64,000 nucleotides of DNA. Origin: an uncultured Clostridium sp. Its GTDB lineage: Bacteria > Bacillota > Clostridia > TANB77 > CAG-508. Where the stretch lies: the NCBI GenBank assembly GCA_900552555.1, contig URZW01000002.1, forward strand, positions 151,854 to 215,853, read 5' to 3'. Numbering within the stretch: position 1 is the first letter of the stretch; every line of letters starts with the position of its first letter. The notes below the pieces were generated by a model. It was not told where the DNA came from. It ran no database searches and saw nothing but the letters and a program-made list of their open reading frames with translations. The translations under genes and the position numbers were made by a program. This document shows positions 33,403 through 41,892 of this stretch, in pieces.

Positions 33403-33915
33403 ATAGAAGAATTAAATTTATATAGAATTGATAAAGAATATGCTAAATTCATTTATAATCAAGATAAAAAAGTTTTAAAAGCATATGATGTAAAAGAAAA
33501 AAGACCATTTATTGGAATAATTTTAAAAATAAATAATATAAATTATTTTGCTCCATTAAGCTCTCCAAAAGAAAAACATAAGAAAATGAAAAATAATATT
33601 GATTTTTTAAAGATAAACAATGGAAGAGATGGAGTTATAAATTTAAATAATATGATACCAATTCCATATCAATATTATTACAAAATAGATATAAATAATG
33701 AAATAAAAAAAGACAAAAAATACGGATTAATTTTAAAATATCAAATAAAATGGTGCAATACTAATTTGGAAAGAATTGTTAATAATGCTGAAAAATTATA
33801 TAATCTAATTATAAATAATAAGGCAAATTTAAGTATAAAGAAAAGATGTTGCAATTTTAAATTCTTAGAAACAAAATTAAATCAATATATTTTAAATCAA
33901 GAAAAGAGTGAATAA
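33403..33915 (+). CDS. ToxN/AbiQ-family endoribonuclease toxin, apparent ATA start
   Basis: A 170-aa protein, the length of ToxN. Conserved blocks are visible: ELNLYRIDKEYAKFIYNQD at the start, RPFIGIILKINN, the hallmark YFAPLSSPKEKHKKMKN (near residue 51) and GVINLNNMIPIP. The toxin cuts its own antitoxin repeats and cellular RNA. AGGAGGTG at 33389-33396 is ideally spaced for a start at 33403, but that codon is ATA. The next in-frame ATG (33586) would remove the catalytic half. So the toxin is either started poorly from ATA or silenced. The stop overlaps the comF GTG start by 8 bases. Confidence 0.88.
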   Translation: MEELNLYRIDKEYAKFIYNQDKKVLKAYDVKEKRPFIGIILKINNINYFAPLSSPKEKHKKMKNNIDFLKINNGRDGVINLNNMIPIPYQYYYKIDINNEIKKDKKYGLILKYQIKWCNTNLERIVNNAEKLYNLIINNKANLSIKKRCCNFKFLETKLNQYILNQEKSE

Positions 33916-34648
33916 AATTTTTATAATTCAAGAAAAAATAACAAATCTAATTTATCCACAAACATGCGGAATATGTGGAAAAATAGCCACAAAAACAATA
34001 TGCCCAAAATGCAATAAAGAACTCAAAAAACAATCAGAAATAAATATATTAACAGAAAACGAAATAGAAGAAAACTTCGAAGAAAGATATTTTAATGAGC
34101 TAATGTACATATTTAAATATGAAGGACAAATACGTCAATTAATAATAGACTATAAATTTAACGAAAAATCATATATGTACAAAACATTTGTAAATTTTTT
34201 GTTAAATAATAAAAAAATATTTGAAAATATAAAAAAATATGATAAAATTATACCAGTTCCAATAAGCAAAAAAAGATATAAAGAAAGAGGATACAACCAA
34301 AGTTTACTAATTGCAAAAGAAATAGTAAGACAGATATCAAAAAGAAGATCAGAAATAGACAAAAAAAATACTATAAAAATATCAAAAAAACAAGCAAATT
34401 TGGAACTTGTGAATAATTGTTTAATAAAAACAAAAAATATAATAGAACAAAGCAAATTAAACAAAGAAGACAGACAACAAAATATACAAGGTGTATACAG
34501 CATACAAAATAAAAAAATAATAACAAATAAAAAAATTTTATTAATAGACGACATTTATACAACTGGAAACACAGTAAATGAATGTAGTAAAATACTACAA
34601 CAAGCCAATCCTAAAAAAATAGGAATTTTAGTATTAGCAAAAGATTAA
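33908..34648 (+). CDS. comF: ComF family protein
   Basis: A 246-aa protein linked to DNA uptake or recombination. It shows the N-terminal zinc finger (CGICGKIATKTICPKC), the CxxxRYKERGYNQSLLIAKE region and the phosphoribosyltransferase loop (ILLIDDIYTTGNTVNEC, near residue 214). It uses a GTG start overlapping the toxin stop. recD2 and comF are neighbours in several Clostridia, so the toxin locus appears inserted between them. There is no strong ribosome binding site; translation may be coupled to the toxin frame. Confidence 0.88.
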   Translation: MNKIFIIQEKITNLIYPQTCGICGKIATKTICPKCNKELKKQSEINILTENEIEENFEERYFNELMYIFKYEGQIRQLIIDYKFNEKSYMYKTFVNFLLNNKKIFENIKKYDKIIPVPISKKRYKERGYNQSLLIAKEIVRQISKRRSEIDKKNTIKISKKQANLELVNNCLIKTKNIIEQSKLNKEDRQQNIQGVYSIQNKKIITNKKILLIDDIYTTGNTVNECSKILQQANPKKIGILVLAKD

Positions 34649-34689
34649 AAATATATTTTCTGTGATGTGGCAAATTAAAGTATCAAACA

Positions 34690-34722
34690 AAATGTCCCCA
34701 AAAGAACCGTCCCCAAAAGGAC
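34690..34722. repeat. GTCCCC-GAACCGTCCCC repeat, copy near the KAP gene
   Basis: AAAATGTCCCCAAAAGAACC then GTCCCCAAAAGGACA. Nearly the same string lies at 50547-50579 before polC. In both places GGAGTGA and the start codon follow within about 45 bases. Confidence 0.8.
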
Positions 34723-34742
34723 AAAAAGAATGGAGTGAGAAA

Positions 34743-36710
34743 ATGGAAGATTTAGTAGAGAGTATATTAGACTATGTAAGGTCAGATTACACAGACTATG
34801 CCATAATGTTAAATGGAGAATGGGGAGTTGGAAAAACTCATTTTTGGAATAACAAAATAAAAAAGAAAATTGAATCTATGCAATTGAACGGAAAAAGATA
34901 TACAACAATATACATGTCATTATATGGAATATCAAACTTAGAAGATATAAGCAAAAAAATATTCATAGAAACAACACAATTAATGGACAAAAACCTAAGA
35001 AAATTCATGGAATCAAATGGACAAACAACAATACCAGAATATGCAAAAACTGGATTAGACATGGCAAATTTCTTTGGAGTTACACAAAATGGAGACAAGC
35101 TAGATTATGCAGAATTCTTTTCAACAGATGATAAAGTACTATGTTTTGATGACTTAGAAAGAGCAAATGTTGATGTTATTGATATTTTAGGATATATCAA
35201 CAACTTTGTTGAACATGACCATATAAAAACAATAATAATATGTAATGAAAAAGAACTTTCAACAAAATTAAAAAGTTCAAACATAGAAATGAAAACATTT
35301 ATAGCAACATACTTGTTAGATAAACAAGGAGAGCTAAATACAACAGACAAGCCAATGGTTGAGAAAATTCAAAATAAAATTGAGCATGTTTTTGACAAAG
35401 CAAATGATTATGAAAGAATTAAAGAAAAGCTAATAGGTGAAACATTTGAATATGCCCCAAAATTTGATTATATAATAAATGGAATTTTAATGAGATATGA
35501 AAGCAACTCCGATTTAATTAGATTTTTGAGAGAAAACACAAGATTGATAATATTAACATTTGAAAGAAGCGGAACAAGAAACTTAAGAATATTAAAACAT
35601 GCATTAAATGACTTCCAAAAAATATATGAAATGGTAGAAAAAAATTATCCAAACACAAATAACAGAGTAATGCAAACAATGTTAATATTCACAATAGCAA
35701 TATCATTTGAAATTAAAGCAGGAAAAATAACAAAAGATAAATTTATCAATATAAAAGATAACGAAGAATATAAATCAATATTAGTATCATCAAGAACATT
35801 AATGGATAACAGACAATTCTATATAAAAGAATTTGATAGCAATTATTATTACAACTTCAAATCTGAATACAGATTTTTTAAATTTATAGAGTATTATGTA
35901 AGAACAAGAATATTTGATATGAGATTATTTAAAGAAAATATGGAAACAATAAGAAATACAGTCGATACAGACAATTTACCTGGATACAAGAGATTACTTA
36001 CAGAAGAATACTGGAAAATATCAGATGATGAATTTGATAGAGTAATAAAAGAAGTATTAGAAGAGGTAAAAGAAGGAAATCTAGAGTTAATTGATATAGT
36101 CAAAATATATGCATATTTTAGCTATTTTTCAAGAAAAAGCTTAATTGATTATGATATTAAAACATTAAAAAGTGTATTCTTCAATGGAATGAATATATCA
36201 TCATTAAAATCAAAATATTGCAAAAATGTAGAAGAAGAGCTTTCTAAAATTGCAATAGAACAAGTAGAAGAAGATATGGATGACATAGTAAAACACTTCA
36301 ATAATTTAAATAATCAATTATTAGATAAAATGTACAAGGAAAAAGCAGAAGAAATTTTCAAAGCAATTCCTATGAAAATGGAAAACTTCTATGAAAAATT
36401 TGATAGAGAATGCATGAACATACCAATATTTAAATATTATGATGTATATCAATTATTCCAAAGAATATCTTGTGCAAGTAATGAAGATATAGTTTTGATA
36501 AAAGAAAAATTATTAAATAGAGCAGAAAAATATCCAAAAGAAATAGAACCAGAAATGGACAATATAAAACAATTGAAACTGGTAATTGATGAGTATTTAA
36601 AAGGAAAAGACCAATCAATAAAAATTGTTATGCTAAAAGAATTTTCTAATAGTTTAGGTTACATTTTGGATAAATATAAAAGTGGATTTTTGCGTAAAAA
36701 AGAAGAATGA
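34743..36710 (+). CDS. KAP-type P-loop NTPase
   Basis: A 655-aa protein with Walker A GEWGVGKTHF (near residue 24) and Walker B VLCFDDLERA (near 132), the pattern of KAP-family NTPases. The long C-terminal part (from about residue 250) is helical and unrecognised. No transmembrane pair is obvious in the NTPase, unlike many KAP proteins. KAP NTPases occur in phage-exclusion and Qat-type defence systems, but no partner genes of those are here. The start at 34743 follows GGAGTGAG; an in-frame start at 34662 would include repeat sequence (34690-34722). Confidence 0.8.
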   Translation: MEDLVESILDYVRSDYTDYAIMLNGEWGVGKTHFWNNKIKKKIESMQLNGKRYTTIYMSLYGISNLEDISKKIFIETTQLMDKNLRKFMESNGQTTIPEYAKTGLDMANFFGVTQNGDKLDYAEFFSTDDKVLCFDDLERANVDVIDILGYINNFVEHDHIKTIIICNEKELSTKLKSSNIEMKTFIATYLLDKQGELNTTDKPMVEKIQNKIEHVFDKANDYERIKEKLIGETFEYAPKFDYIINGILMRYESNSDLIRFLRENTRLIILTFERSGTRNLRILKHALNDFQKIYEMVEKNYPNTNNRVMQTMLIFTIAISFEIKAGKITKDKFINIKDNEEYKSILVSSRTLMDNRQFYIKEFDSNYYYNFKSEYRFFKFIEYYVRTRIFDMRLFKENMETIRNTVDTDNLPGYKRLLTEEYWKISDDEFDRVIKEVLEEVKEGNLELIDIVKIYAYFSYFSRKSLIDYDIKTLKSVFFNGMNISSLKSKYCKNVEEELSKIAIEQVEEDMDDIVKHFNNLNNQLLDKMYKEKAEEIFKAIPMKMENFYEKFDRECMNIPIFKYYDVYQLFQRISCASNEDIVLIKEKLLNRAEKYPKEIEPEMDNIKQLKLVIDEYLKGKDQSIKIVMLKEFSNSLGYILDKYKSGFLRKKEE

Positions 36711-36734
36711 GACACATGATATTGTCTCATTTTT
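36706..36734. terminator. Terminator of the KAP gene
   Basis: AATGAGAC pairs with GTCTCATT and is followed by TTTT. It overlaps the stop codon. Confidence 0.8.
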
Positions 36735-36807
36735 CAAATTTGATTTTACAAATTTAATGAGACAAATTTGTAATAATGTTTCATGTGTTAAAAAAATTTA
36801 ATAAAAA

Positions 36808-36837
36808 TGTATAAAAATTTCCTCTTTTGAGATAATA
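36808..36837 (+). promoter_or_regulatory. Possible sigma-G-like promoter of spoVT
   Basis: TGTATA at 36808-36813 and GATAATA at 36831-36837 loosely resemble forespore sigma boxes (GHATR and CATnnTA). In B. subtilis spoVT is sigma-G dependent. No sigma-A-like pair is evident. Weak evidence. Confidence 0.3.
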
Positions 36838-36868
36838 AGAATAGACTTGAAATTAAAGGAGGATAAAA

Positions 36869-37423
36869 ATGAAGGCAACTGGAGTAGTAAGAAGAATAGA
36901 TGATTTAGGAAGAGTGGTAATTCCAAAAGAAATAAGAAAAACTTTAAGAATAAAAGAAGGAGACCCACTTGAAATATTTACTGACAGAGAAGGTCAAGTA
37001 ATATTAAAAAAATATTCTCCAATAGGAGAATTATCAGAATTTGCAACAGGATATGCAGAAACGTTAGCAAAAACAACAGGACATATTGCATGTATAACAG
37101 ATAAAGACACAATAATAGCTGTATCAGGTGGTTCAAAAAAGGAATTTTTAGAGCAAGATGTAAGCCAAGAACTTGAGAAACTTATGGAAGATAAAGAAGT
37201 GTATACAAGTAAAGAAAATAGTGATAAAGCAATGCCAATTACTAAAAATGATACAAACGAAAAGAAAAATAAATCACAAATTGTATATCCTATAATATCT
37301 AATGGAGATACAATAGGTACTGTAATATTAATGTCAAAAGATTCAAACACAAAAATGAATGAAGTTGAAAAAAAGGTAGCACAATCTGCTGCAACATTTT
37401 TAGCAAGTCAAATGGAAATATAA
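36869..37423 (+). CDS. spoVT: Stage V sporulation protein T
   Basis: A 184-aa regulator. The N-terminal AbrB-type swapped-hairpin DNA-binding domain is clear (MKATGVVRRIDDLGRVVIPK, EIRKTLRIKEGDPLEIF). The C-terminal half (from residue 60) is the GAF-like domain of SpoVT (AETLAKTTGHIACITDKDTI). SpoVT tunes late forespore gene expression and spore coat and germination properties, so its presence indicates sporulation capacity. AAAGGAGGA precedes the ATG. It is monocistronic. Confidence 0.95.
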   Translation: MKATGVVRRIDDLGRVVIPKEIRKTLRIKEGDPLEIFTDREGQVILKKYSPIGELSEFATGYAETLAKTTGHIACITDKDTIIAVSGGSKKEFLEQDVSQELEKLMEDKEVYTSKENSDKAMPITKNDTNEKKNKSQIVYPIISNGDTIGTVILMSKDSNTKMNEVEKKVAQSAATFLASQMEI

Positions 37424-37428
37424 AAATA

Positions 37429-37473
37429 AGGTAACATAAGTTAATTTGATTTATAAGTTAACTTATGCTACCT
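37429..37473. terminator. Bidirectional terminator between spoVT and an XRE gene
   Basis: AGGTAACATAAGTTAA pairs with TTAACTTATGCTACCT with one mismatch. Confidence 0.8.
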
Positions 37474-37710
37474 ATTTATATTTTGATTTTTTAATTTTCT
37501 TTTAACATATCTTTCATCTGATAATCCAACGATATAGTCTATAGATGTATGATAATATTTAGCTAATGTTATTAAATGGTTTATAGGTATAGTTCTATTG
37601 CCTTTTTCATATTCAGAATAATACTGTTGTGAAATACCAAGTAGTTGAGCTACATCCTTTTGATATTTGTCATTATCCTCTCTTAAATCTCTAATTCTTC
37701 TGAAATTCAC
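37468..37710 (-). CDS. XRE-family helix-turn-helix regulator C
   Basis: An 80-aa Cro/CI-type protein. The helix-turn-helix (YQKDVAQLLGISQQYYSEYE, KGNRTIPINHLITLAKYY) and the typical end TSIDYIVGLSD are clear. It uses a GTG start behind AGGAGG. Its relatives are single-domain phage-like or housekeeping repressors. Its target is unknown; candidate operators lie upstream at 37746-37800. Confidence 0.85.
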   Translation of the reverse strand: MNFRRIRDLREDNDKYQKDVAQLLGISQQYYSEYEKGNRTIPINHLITLAKYYHTSIDYIVGLSDERYVKRKLKNQNINR

Positions 37711-37745
37711 TATTAGTTAACCTCCTGATTAAATAATTAAATTTA

Positions 37746-37800
37746 TTGTATCAAAAAACAATACATAAGTTTGCTAATACACAAAAAATTATGTATTACT
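37746..37800. promoter_or_regulatory. Inverted repeats upstream of regulator C
   Basis: ATTGTATC-aaaaa-ACAATAC (about 37747-37766) and AATACATAA/TTATGTATT (about 37762-37797) are overlapping dyads in the regulator's own upstream region, a usual place for autoregulation. Confidence 0.4.
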
Positions 37801-37817
37801 ACAGAAAGATTACATAA

Positions 37818-37851
37818 AAAACCCTCGAACCAAATTTGGTTCGAGGGTTTT
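37818..37851. terminator. Perfect 34-bp palindromic terminator
   Basis: AAAACCCTCGAACCAAA pairs perfectly with TTTGGTTCGAGGGTTTT. It ends the minus-strand gene at 37858. Confidence 0.9.
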
Positions 37852-37857
37852 GGAGTT

Positions 37858-38301
37858 CTAGAAAGAGATGTCAGATGTTGAAGAGATTGTAGATGCTTCT
37901 GCATCAACATCAGGAAATACTCTAACAAATTTCTCTGCATCAAACAAATTTGATGCCAAGCGATACGCCTCTTTGTTTCGAAAAGAGGTTAAAAATTTTT
38001 TGTATCCACGAAAGTCTGCTCTTAGCCCTTTCAGGTACATTAAAGCAAGAAATGCTCTAAATCGCTGTTGGGTAGAAAACGGTCCTAATTTTAGAACTGT
38101 TTCAAAATTTTTAACCAATTCATCATAAACGGATTTATTTCTAAACCAGTCAAGTGGATACATGGTTAATTCCCGTTCATCTGAAGTATCAGCTTTTGGG
38201 TTAATAAAGCAAAGTTCCAAAAACATCATTTCCGCCATTTGCGGAGACAGATTTTGGTTTAAAAGTGTGTAAATTGCATTTCCAATTTTCTTTTGTTCCA
38301 T
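37858..38301 (-). CDS. Hypothetical protein
   Basis: A 147-aa soluble protein I do not recognise. It looks all-helical (KKIGNAIYTLLNQNLSPQMA, then QQRFRAFLALMYLKGLRADF) and ends in a low-complexity tail (ASTISSTSDISF). The start at 38301 is chosen because GGAGG lies 10 bases upstream; an ATG 15 bases earlier overlaps that site. It is a lone minus-strand gene with its own terminator and visibly less A-rich codons than its neighbours, which suggests acquisition. No phage or plasmid hallmark is visible nearby. Confidence 0.7.
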   Translation of the reverse strand: MEQKKIGNAIYTLLNQNLSPQMAEMMFLELCFINPKADTSDERELTMYPLDWFRNKSVYDELVKNFETVLKLGPFSTQQRFRAFLALMYLKGLRADFRGYKKFLTSFRNKEAYRLASNLFDAEKFVRVFPDVDAEASTISSTSDISF

Positions 38302-38515
38302 TGTTGTATCCTCCATTTATACATAGTTTATAACTAATTACATTTTACATCAATTTACATAAAAAGTCAAATTATACAAACAAAAGACATTGATATACAA
38401 CAAATATAGTACAAACCAAATAAATTAAAATTAAATTTATCAAAAAGGGTATTCAATTTAAAAAATATATGATAGAATACGCTTAAGAAAAATAAAACTA
38501 AGGAGAGTGAAAAAA

Positions 38516-39223
38516 TTGTCAGAAGCAAAATATAAAAGAGTACTTCTAAAACTAAGTGGAGAAGCACTAGCAGGAGAACAAAAAACAGGAGTTAATGTAG
38601 AAGTAGTCGGAAAAATATGTGACAAAATAAAAGAAGTAACAGAAATGGGAGTAGAAGTAGGAATAGTAGTAGGCGGAGGAAACTTCTGGAGAGGAAGAAA
38701 CGGACACCAAATGGAAAGAGCAACAGCAGACTACATGGGAATGTTAGCAACGGCAATGAACGGATTAGCATTGCAAGATGCACTAGAAGCAAGAGGAGTT
38801 CATTCAAGAGTTCAAACAGCTATAGAAATGAGAGAAATAGCAGAACCATTCATAATTAGAAAAGCAGAAAAACATTTAGAAAGAGGAAGAGTAGTAATAT
38901 TTGCATGTGGAACAGGTCATCCTTATTTTACAACAGATACAGCAGCAGTATTAAGAGCAACAGAAATAAATGCAGATATCATTTTACTAGGAAAAGCAAT
39001 AGATGCAGTATATTCAGCAGACCCTAAATTAGACCCAACAGCAGAAAAATTTGACAAAATATCATACTTAGAAGTATTAGAAAAAGACTTAAAAGTTATG
39101 GACTCAACAGCAACAGCATTATGTAGAGATAACAATATTCCATTATTAGTATTTGGAATAGCAGACCCAGAAAATATAGTAAGAGCAGTTAAAGGTGAAC
39201 ATATTGGAACAATAGTAAAATAG
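38516..39223 (+). CDS. pyrH: UMP kinase
   Basis: A 235-aa kinase that phosphorylates UMP to UDP. It shows VLLKLSGEALAGEQ, VGIVVGGGNFWRGR (near residue 52) and TTDTAAVLRATEI. A TTG start at 38516 is preferred since AGGAGA lies 9 bases upstream; GTG at 38507 would touch the ribosome binding site. The usual upstream partners rpsB and tsf are absent. It opens a lipid and isoprenoid cluster. Confidence 0.96.
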   Translation: MSEAKYKRVLLKLSGEALAGEQKTGVNVEVVGKICDKIKEVTEMGVEVGIVVGGGNFWRGRNGHQMERATADYMGMLATAMNGLALQDALEARGVHSRVQTAIEMREIAEPFIIRKAEKHLERGRVVIFACGTGHPYFTTDTAAVLRATEINADIILLGKAIDAVYSADPKLDPTAEKFDKISYLEVLEKDLKVMDSTATALCRDNNIPLLVFGIADPENIVRAVKGEHIGTIVK

Positions 39224-39232
39224 GGAGAAAAC

Positions 39233-40240
39233 ATGCTAATACTAATATTTATAAATATATTTATAATTGTATGGATATACTCAAAATACTACAATTATTC
39301 AAAAAATGAAAACATTGAAAAAAATGAAATAGAAAATATAGAACCAATAATTACAGGATGTATAAATGACAAAGGGTTAAATAATAATTTCGATTTAATA
39401 TTAGCTGAAATAATAAATTTAAATATAAAAGGCTATATTAAAATAGAATATGATAGAAATGATATAAATGCATATAATTACACAATAAAACAAAATATTG
39501 ATATGAATTCAAATGATATAAAAAAATATGAAATAATTTTATTAGATTTTCTATTTTCAAAAAAGATAGAAATCACAAAAAAAGAATTAGAAGAAAAATT
39601 AATAAATACTTTTAATTCATATAATGTTCAATACAATGATTTACAAAAAGTTTTGCAAAAAGAACTTATAAAAGAGAATATTATAGATGAAAACAAGAAA
39701 AAAGAATTACAAAAAATATCTAAAATATACAAAAAAGAATCAATGATTTTAATAATTGTATTATTAATAATAAAAATATTTTTATTAAAAAATATTTCAT
39801 CATTAAGTATTTTAATATATATTGCAGAAAAAATAATATCAAATATATTAATTATAAAAGCAAGTAATTACACAGAAAAAGGCGAAAAACTAAAAAGGTA
39901 TATAAACGAATATAAGAATGAACTATCAACTAAAGAATTTTTAATAGATAAAAAAACAATGAATGAAATTATATTTGAAAAGGAATTTGCAAATTCTCTA
40001 GCATTACACATAAATACACAAGCAAAAAGAGTATTTATAGATAATCAAATATCAAAAAATGCTACTAAAAATGCAAAAAAAGTTACATTAAAGTTTATAA
40101 TTTTATTAATATTATTTATATTTATAGGAATAATATTGCAACATGCAACAAAATCAATGACAAAAGATGAAATAGTTTGGCTATATATAATGCTAACTAT
40201 AATTGTAGCATTTTCAGCAGACATAACAAAAATTAGATAG
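39233..40240 (+). CDS. Membrane protein resembling DUF2207 C-terminal region
   Basis: A 335-aa membrane protein. It has an N-terminal hydrophobic segment (LILIFINIFIIVWIY), a soluble domain containing DLILAEIINLNIKGYIKIEY, which resembles the DUF2207 cytoplasmic part, then hydrophobic segments near residues 180-205 and 285-330. The function is unknown. It is inserted between pyrH and frr, which are usually adjacent, with only 10- and 15-base gaps, so it is cotranscribed with them. Confidence 0.7.
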   Translation: MLILIFINIFIIVWIYSKYYNYSKNENIEKNEIENIEPIITGCINDKGLNNNFDLILAEIINLNIKGYIKIEYDRNDINAYNYTIKQNIDMNSNDIKKYEIILLDFLFSKKIEITKKELEEKLINTFNSYNVQYNDLQKVLQKELIKENIIDENKKKELQKISKIYKKESMILIIVLLIIKIFLLKNISSLSILIYIAEKIISNILIIKASNYTEKGEKLKRYINEYKNELSTKEFLIDKKTMNEIIFEKEFANSLALHINTQAKRVFIDNQISKNATKNAKKVTLKFIILLILFIFIGIILQHATKSMTKDEIVWLYIMLTIIVAFSADITKIR

Positions 40241-40255
40241 AAGGGAAGAAAGATT

Positions 40256-40804
40256 ATGGATTACACAAATATTAAAGAAAAAATGGAAAAATGTATAAAT
40301 GTATACAATGAAAAATTATCAGAAGTTAGAGCAGGAAGAGCAAATCCTGCAATATTAAACAAAGTAAAAATTGATTATTATGGAACACCAACACCAATAA
40401 ACCAAGTAGCAGGAGTATCAGTTCCAGAAGCAAGATTAATAGTTATTCAACCATGGGATATGAGCATATTAAAAGAAATAGAAAAAGCAATATTAGTATC
40501 AGACATTGGAATAAATCCAAACAATGATGGAAAAGTAATAAGACTTGCATTCCCAGAATTAACAGAAGAAAGAAGAAAAGAATTAGTAAAAGACATCAAA
40601 AAAATGGCAGAAGAAGCAAAAGTAGCAGTAAGAGCGGTAAGAAGAGACGGAATAGAAACAGCAAAAGCAGAACAGAAAGAAGGAAATATGACAGAAGATG
40701 AATTAAAACAAGCAGAAAATGACATACAAAAATTAACTGATAAAAGTGTAGAAGAAATAGACAAAATACTTGAAAATAAGGAAAATGAAGTAATGTCTAT
40801 ATAA
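40256..40804 (+). CDS. frr: Ribosome recycling factor
   Basis: A 182-aa RRF, which splits post-termination ribosomes with EF-G. It shows VRAGRANPAILNKVKIDYYG, PIPINQVA-like TPINQVAGVSVPEARL and the C-terminal helix DKSVEEIDKILENKENEVM. GAAGGGAAG precedes the ATG. Confidence 0.97.
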   Translation: MDYTNIKEKMEKCINVYNEKLSEVRAGRANPAILNKVKIDYYGTPTPINQVAGVSVPEARLIVIQPWDMSILKEIEKAILVSDIGINPNNDGKVIRLAFPELTEERRKELVKDIKKMAEEAKVAVRAVRRDGIETAKAEQKEGNMTEDELKQAENDIQKLTDKSVEEIDKILENKENEVMSI

Positions 40805-40841
40805 AGTAGATAATAAAATAGTAATAATATAAGAAACAAAA

Positions 40842-40872
40842 GGATGAGGTTGAAAATTCTTTTCCAACCTTA
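40842..40872. other. Hairpin upstream of the prenyl synthase gene
   Basis: AGGTTG pairs with CAACCT across a 12-base loop, 25 bases before the gene. It may be an attenuator or a processing site. Confidence 0.35.
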
Positions 40873-40896
40873 AAGCTTAGGGAGGACTATATTAAA

Positions 40897-41796
40897 ATGG
40901 AGTTTAAACAAAATCTAAAAAGGTATCAAGATATAGTAAATGAAGAGCTAGAAAAATATTTAAGAAAAGAAGAATGTCCAGAAAAAATATTAAACAATTC
41001 AATGGAATACAGCTTAATGGCAGGTGGAAAAAGATTAAGACCAATATTAGTACTAGCAACATATGAATTATTCAAAAAAGATTATGAAGAAGCAATGCCA
41101 TTTGCAATAGCAATAGAAATGGTACACAACTTTTCACTGATTCATGATGATTTGCCAGAAGTAGATAATGATGATTTTAGACATGGAAAACCAACAAACC
41201 ACAAGCAATTCAACCATCCAACAGCATTACTTGCAGGAGATGGGCTTCTTAATCAAGCTTATATTGTTATAAGCAATGAAATGTTGTATTCAATAGAAAA
41301 TCAATATAAAGAAAATTTTCATAGCAAAGCAAGAGCATTTAATGAATTCACAAAAGCAGTTGATAGAATGATTGCGGGAGAATATTTAGATACTGAATTA
41401 GAAGGAAAAGAAATCTCAAAAGAAATGCTAGAATACATACATATAAATAAAACAGGAGCATTACTAAAGCTATGTATAAGAATGGGAGCAATTTTAGCAA
41501 ATGCATCTGAAAAAAATATAGAAAAATTAACAATATATTCAGAAAAAATAGGCTTAGCATTTCAAATAAAAGATGATATTTTATCTGAAGAAGGTAATCC
41601 AGAAATAACTGGAAAACCAGTAGGAAATGATAGAGAAATGGGAAAATGCACATATGTATCATATTATGGATTAGACGGTGCCAAAAAAGAATTAGATAAA
41701 ATAACAGAAGAGGCAATAGAACAATTAGAAGAATATGGAGAAAAATCAGAATTTTTAAGACAACTTGCATTATATATAAAAGATAGAAATAAATAA
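40897..41796 (+). CDS. ispA: Short-chain polyprenyl diphosphate synthase (farnesyl diphosphate synthase)
   Basis: A 299-aa trans-prenyltransferase that condenses IPP with allylic diphosphates. The first Asp-rich motif (LIHDDLPEVDNDDFRHGKPT, near residue 84) and second (FQIKDDILSEEG, near 225) are present, along with GGKRLRP. The two residues inserted in the first motif are typical of bacterial FPP synthases. It would supply UppS downstream. GGGAGG precedes the ATG. Confidence 0.92.
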   Translation: MEFKQNLKRYQDIVNEELEKYLRKEECPEKILNNSMEYSLMAGGKRLRPILVLATYELFKKDYEEAMPFAIAIEMVHNFSLIHDDLPEVDNDDFRHGKPTNHKQFNHPTALLAGDGLLNQAYIVISNEMLYSIENQYKENFHSKARAFNEFTKAVDRMIAGEYLDTELEGKEISKEMLEYIHINKTGALLKLCIRMGAILANASEKNIEKLTIYSEKIGLAFQIKDDILSEEGNPEITGKPVGNDREMGKCTYVSYYGLDGAKKELDKITEEAIEQLEEYGEKSEFLRQLALYIKDRNK

Positions 41797-41799
41797 AAT

Positions 41800-41827
41800 C
41801 TGTCAAAAGGGACGCCCTTTTTTGACA
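41800..41827 (+). terminator. Terminator-like palindrome
   Basis: CTGTCAAAAGGG-acg-CCCTTTTTTGACAG, closely related in sequence to the palindrome at 7435-7462. Confidence 0.7.
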
Positions 41828-41892
41828 GATACAGAATAATTTTAAAAATTGTGTTGATGGAAAAATTATTGGCGCAATTTAGGGGGAACAAA

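Noticed and set aside
36711..36868. Small RNA or short gene between the KAP gene and spoVT
   Set aside because: Only a terminator, partial repeats of GAGACA and a weak promoter are visible.
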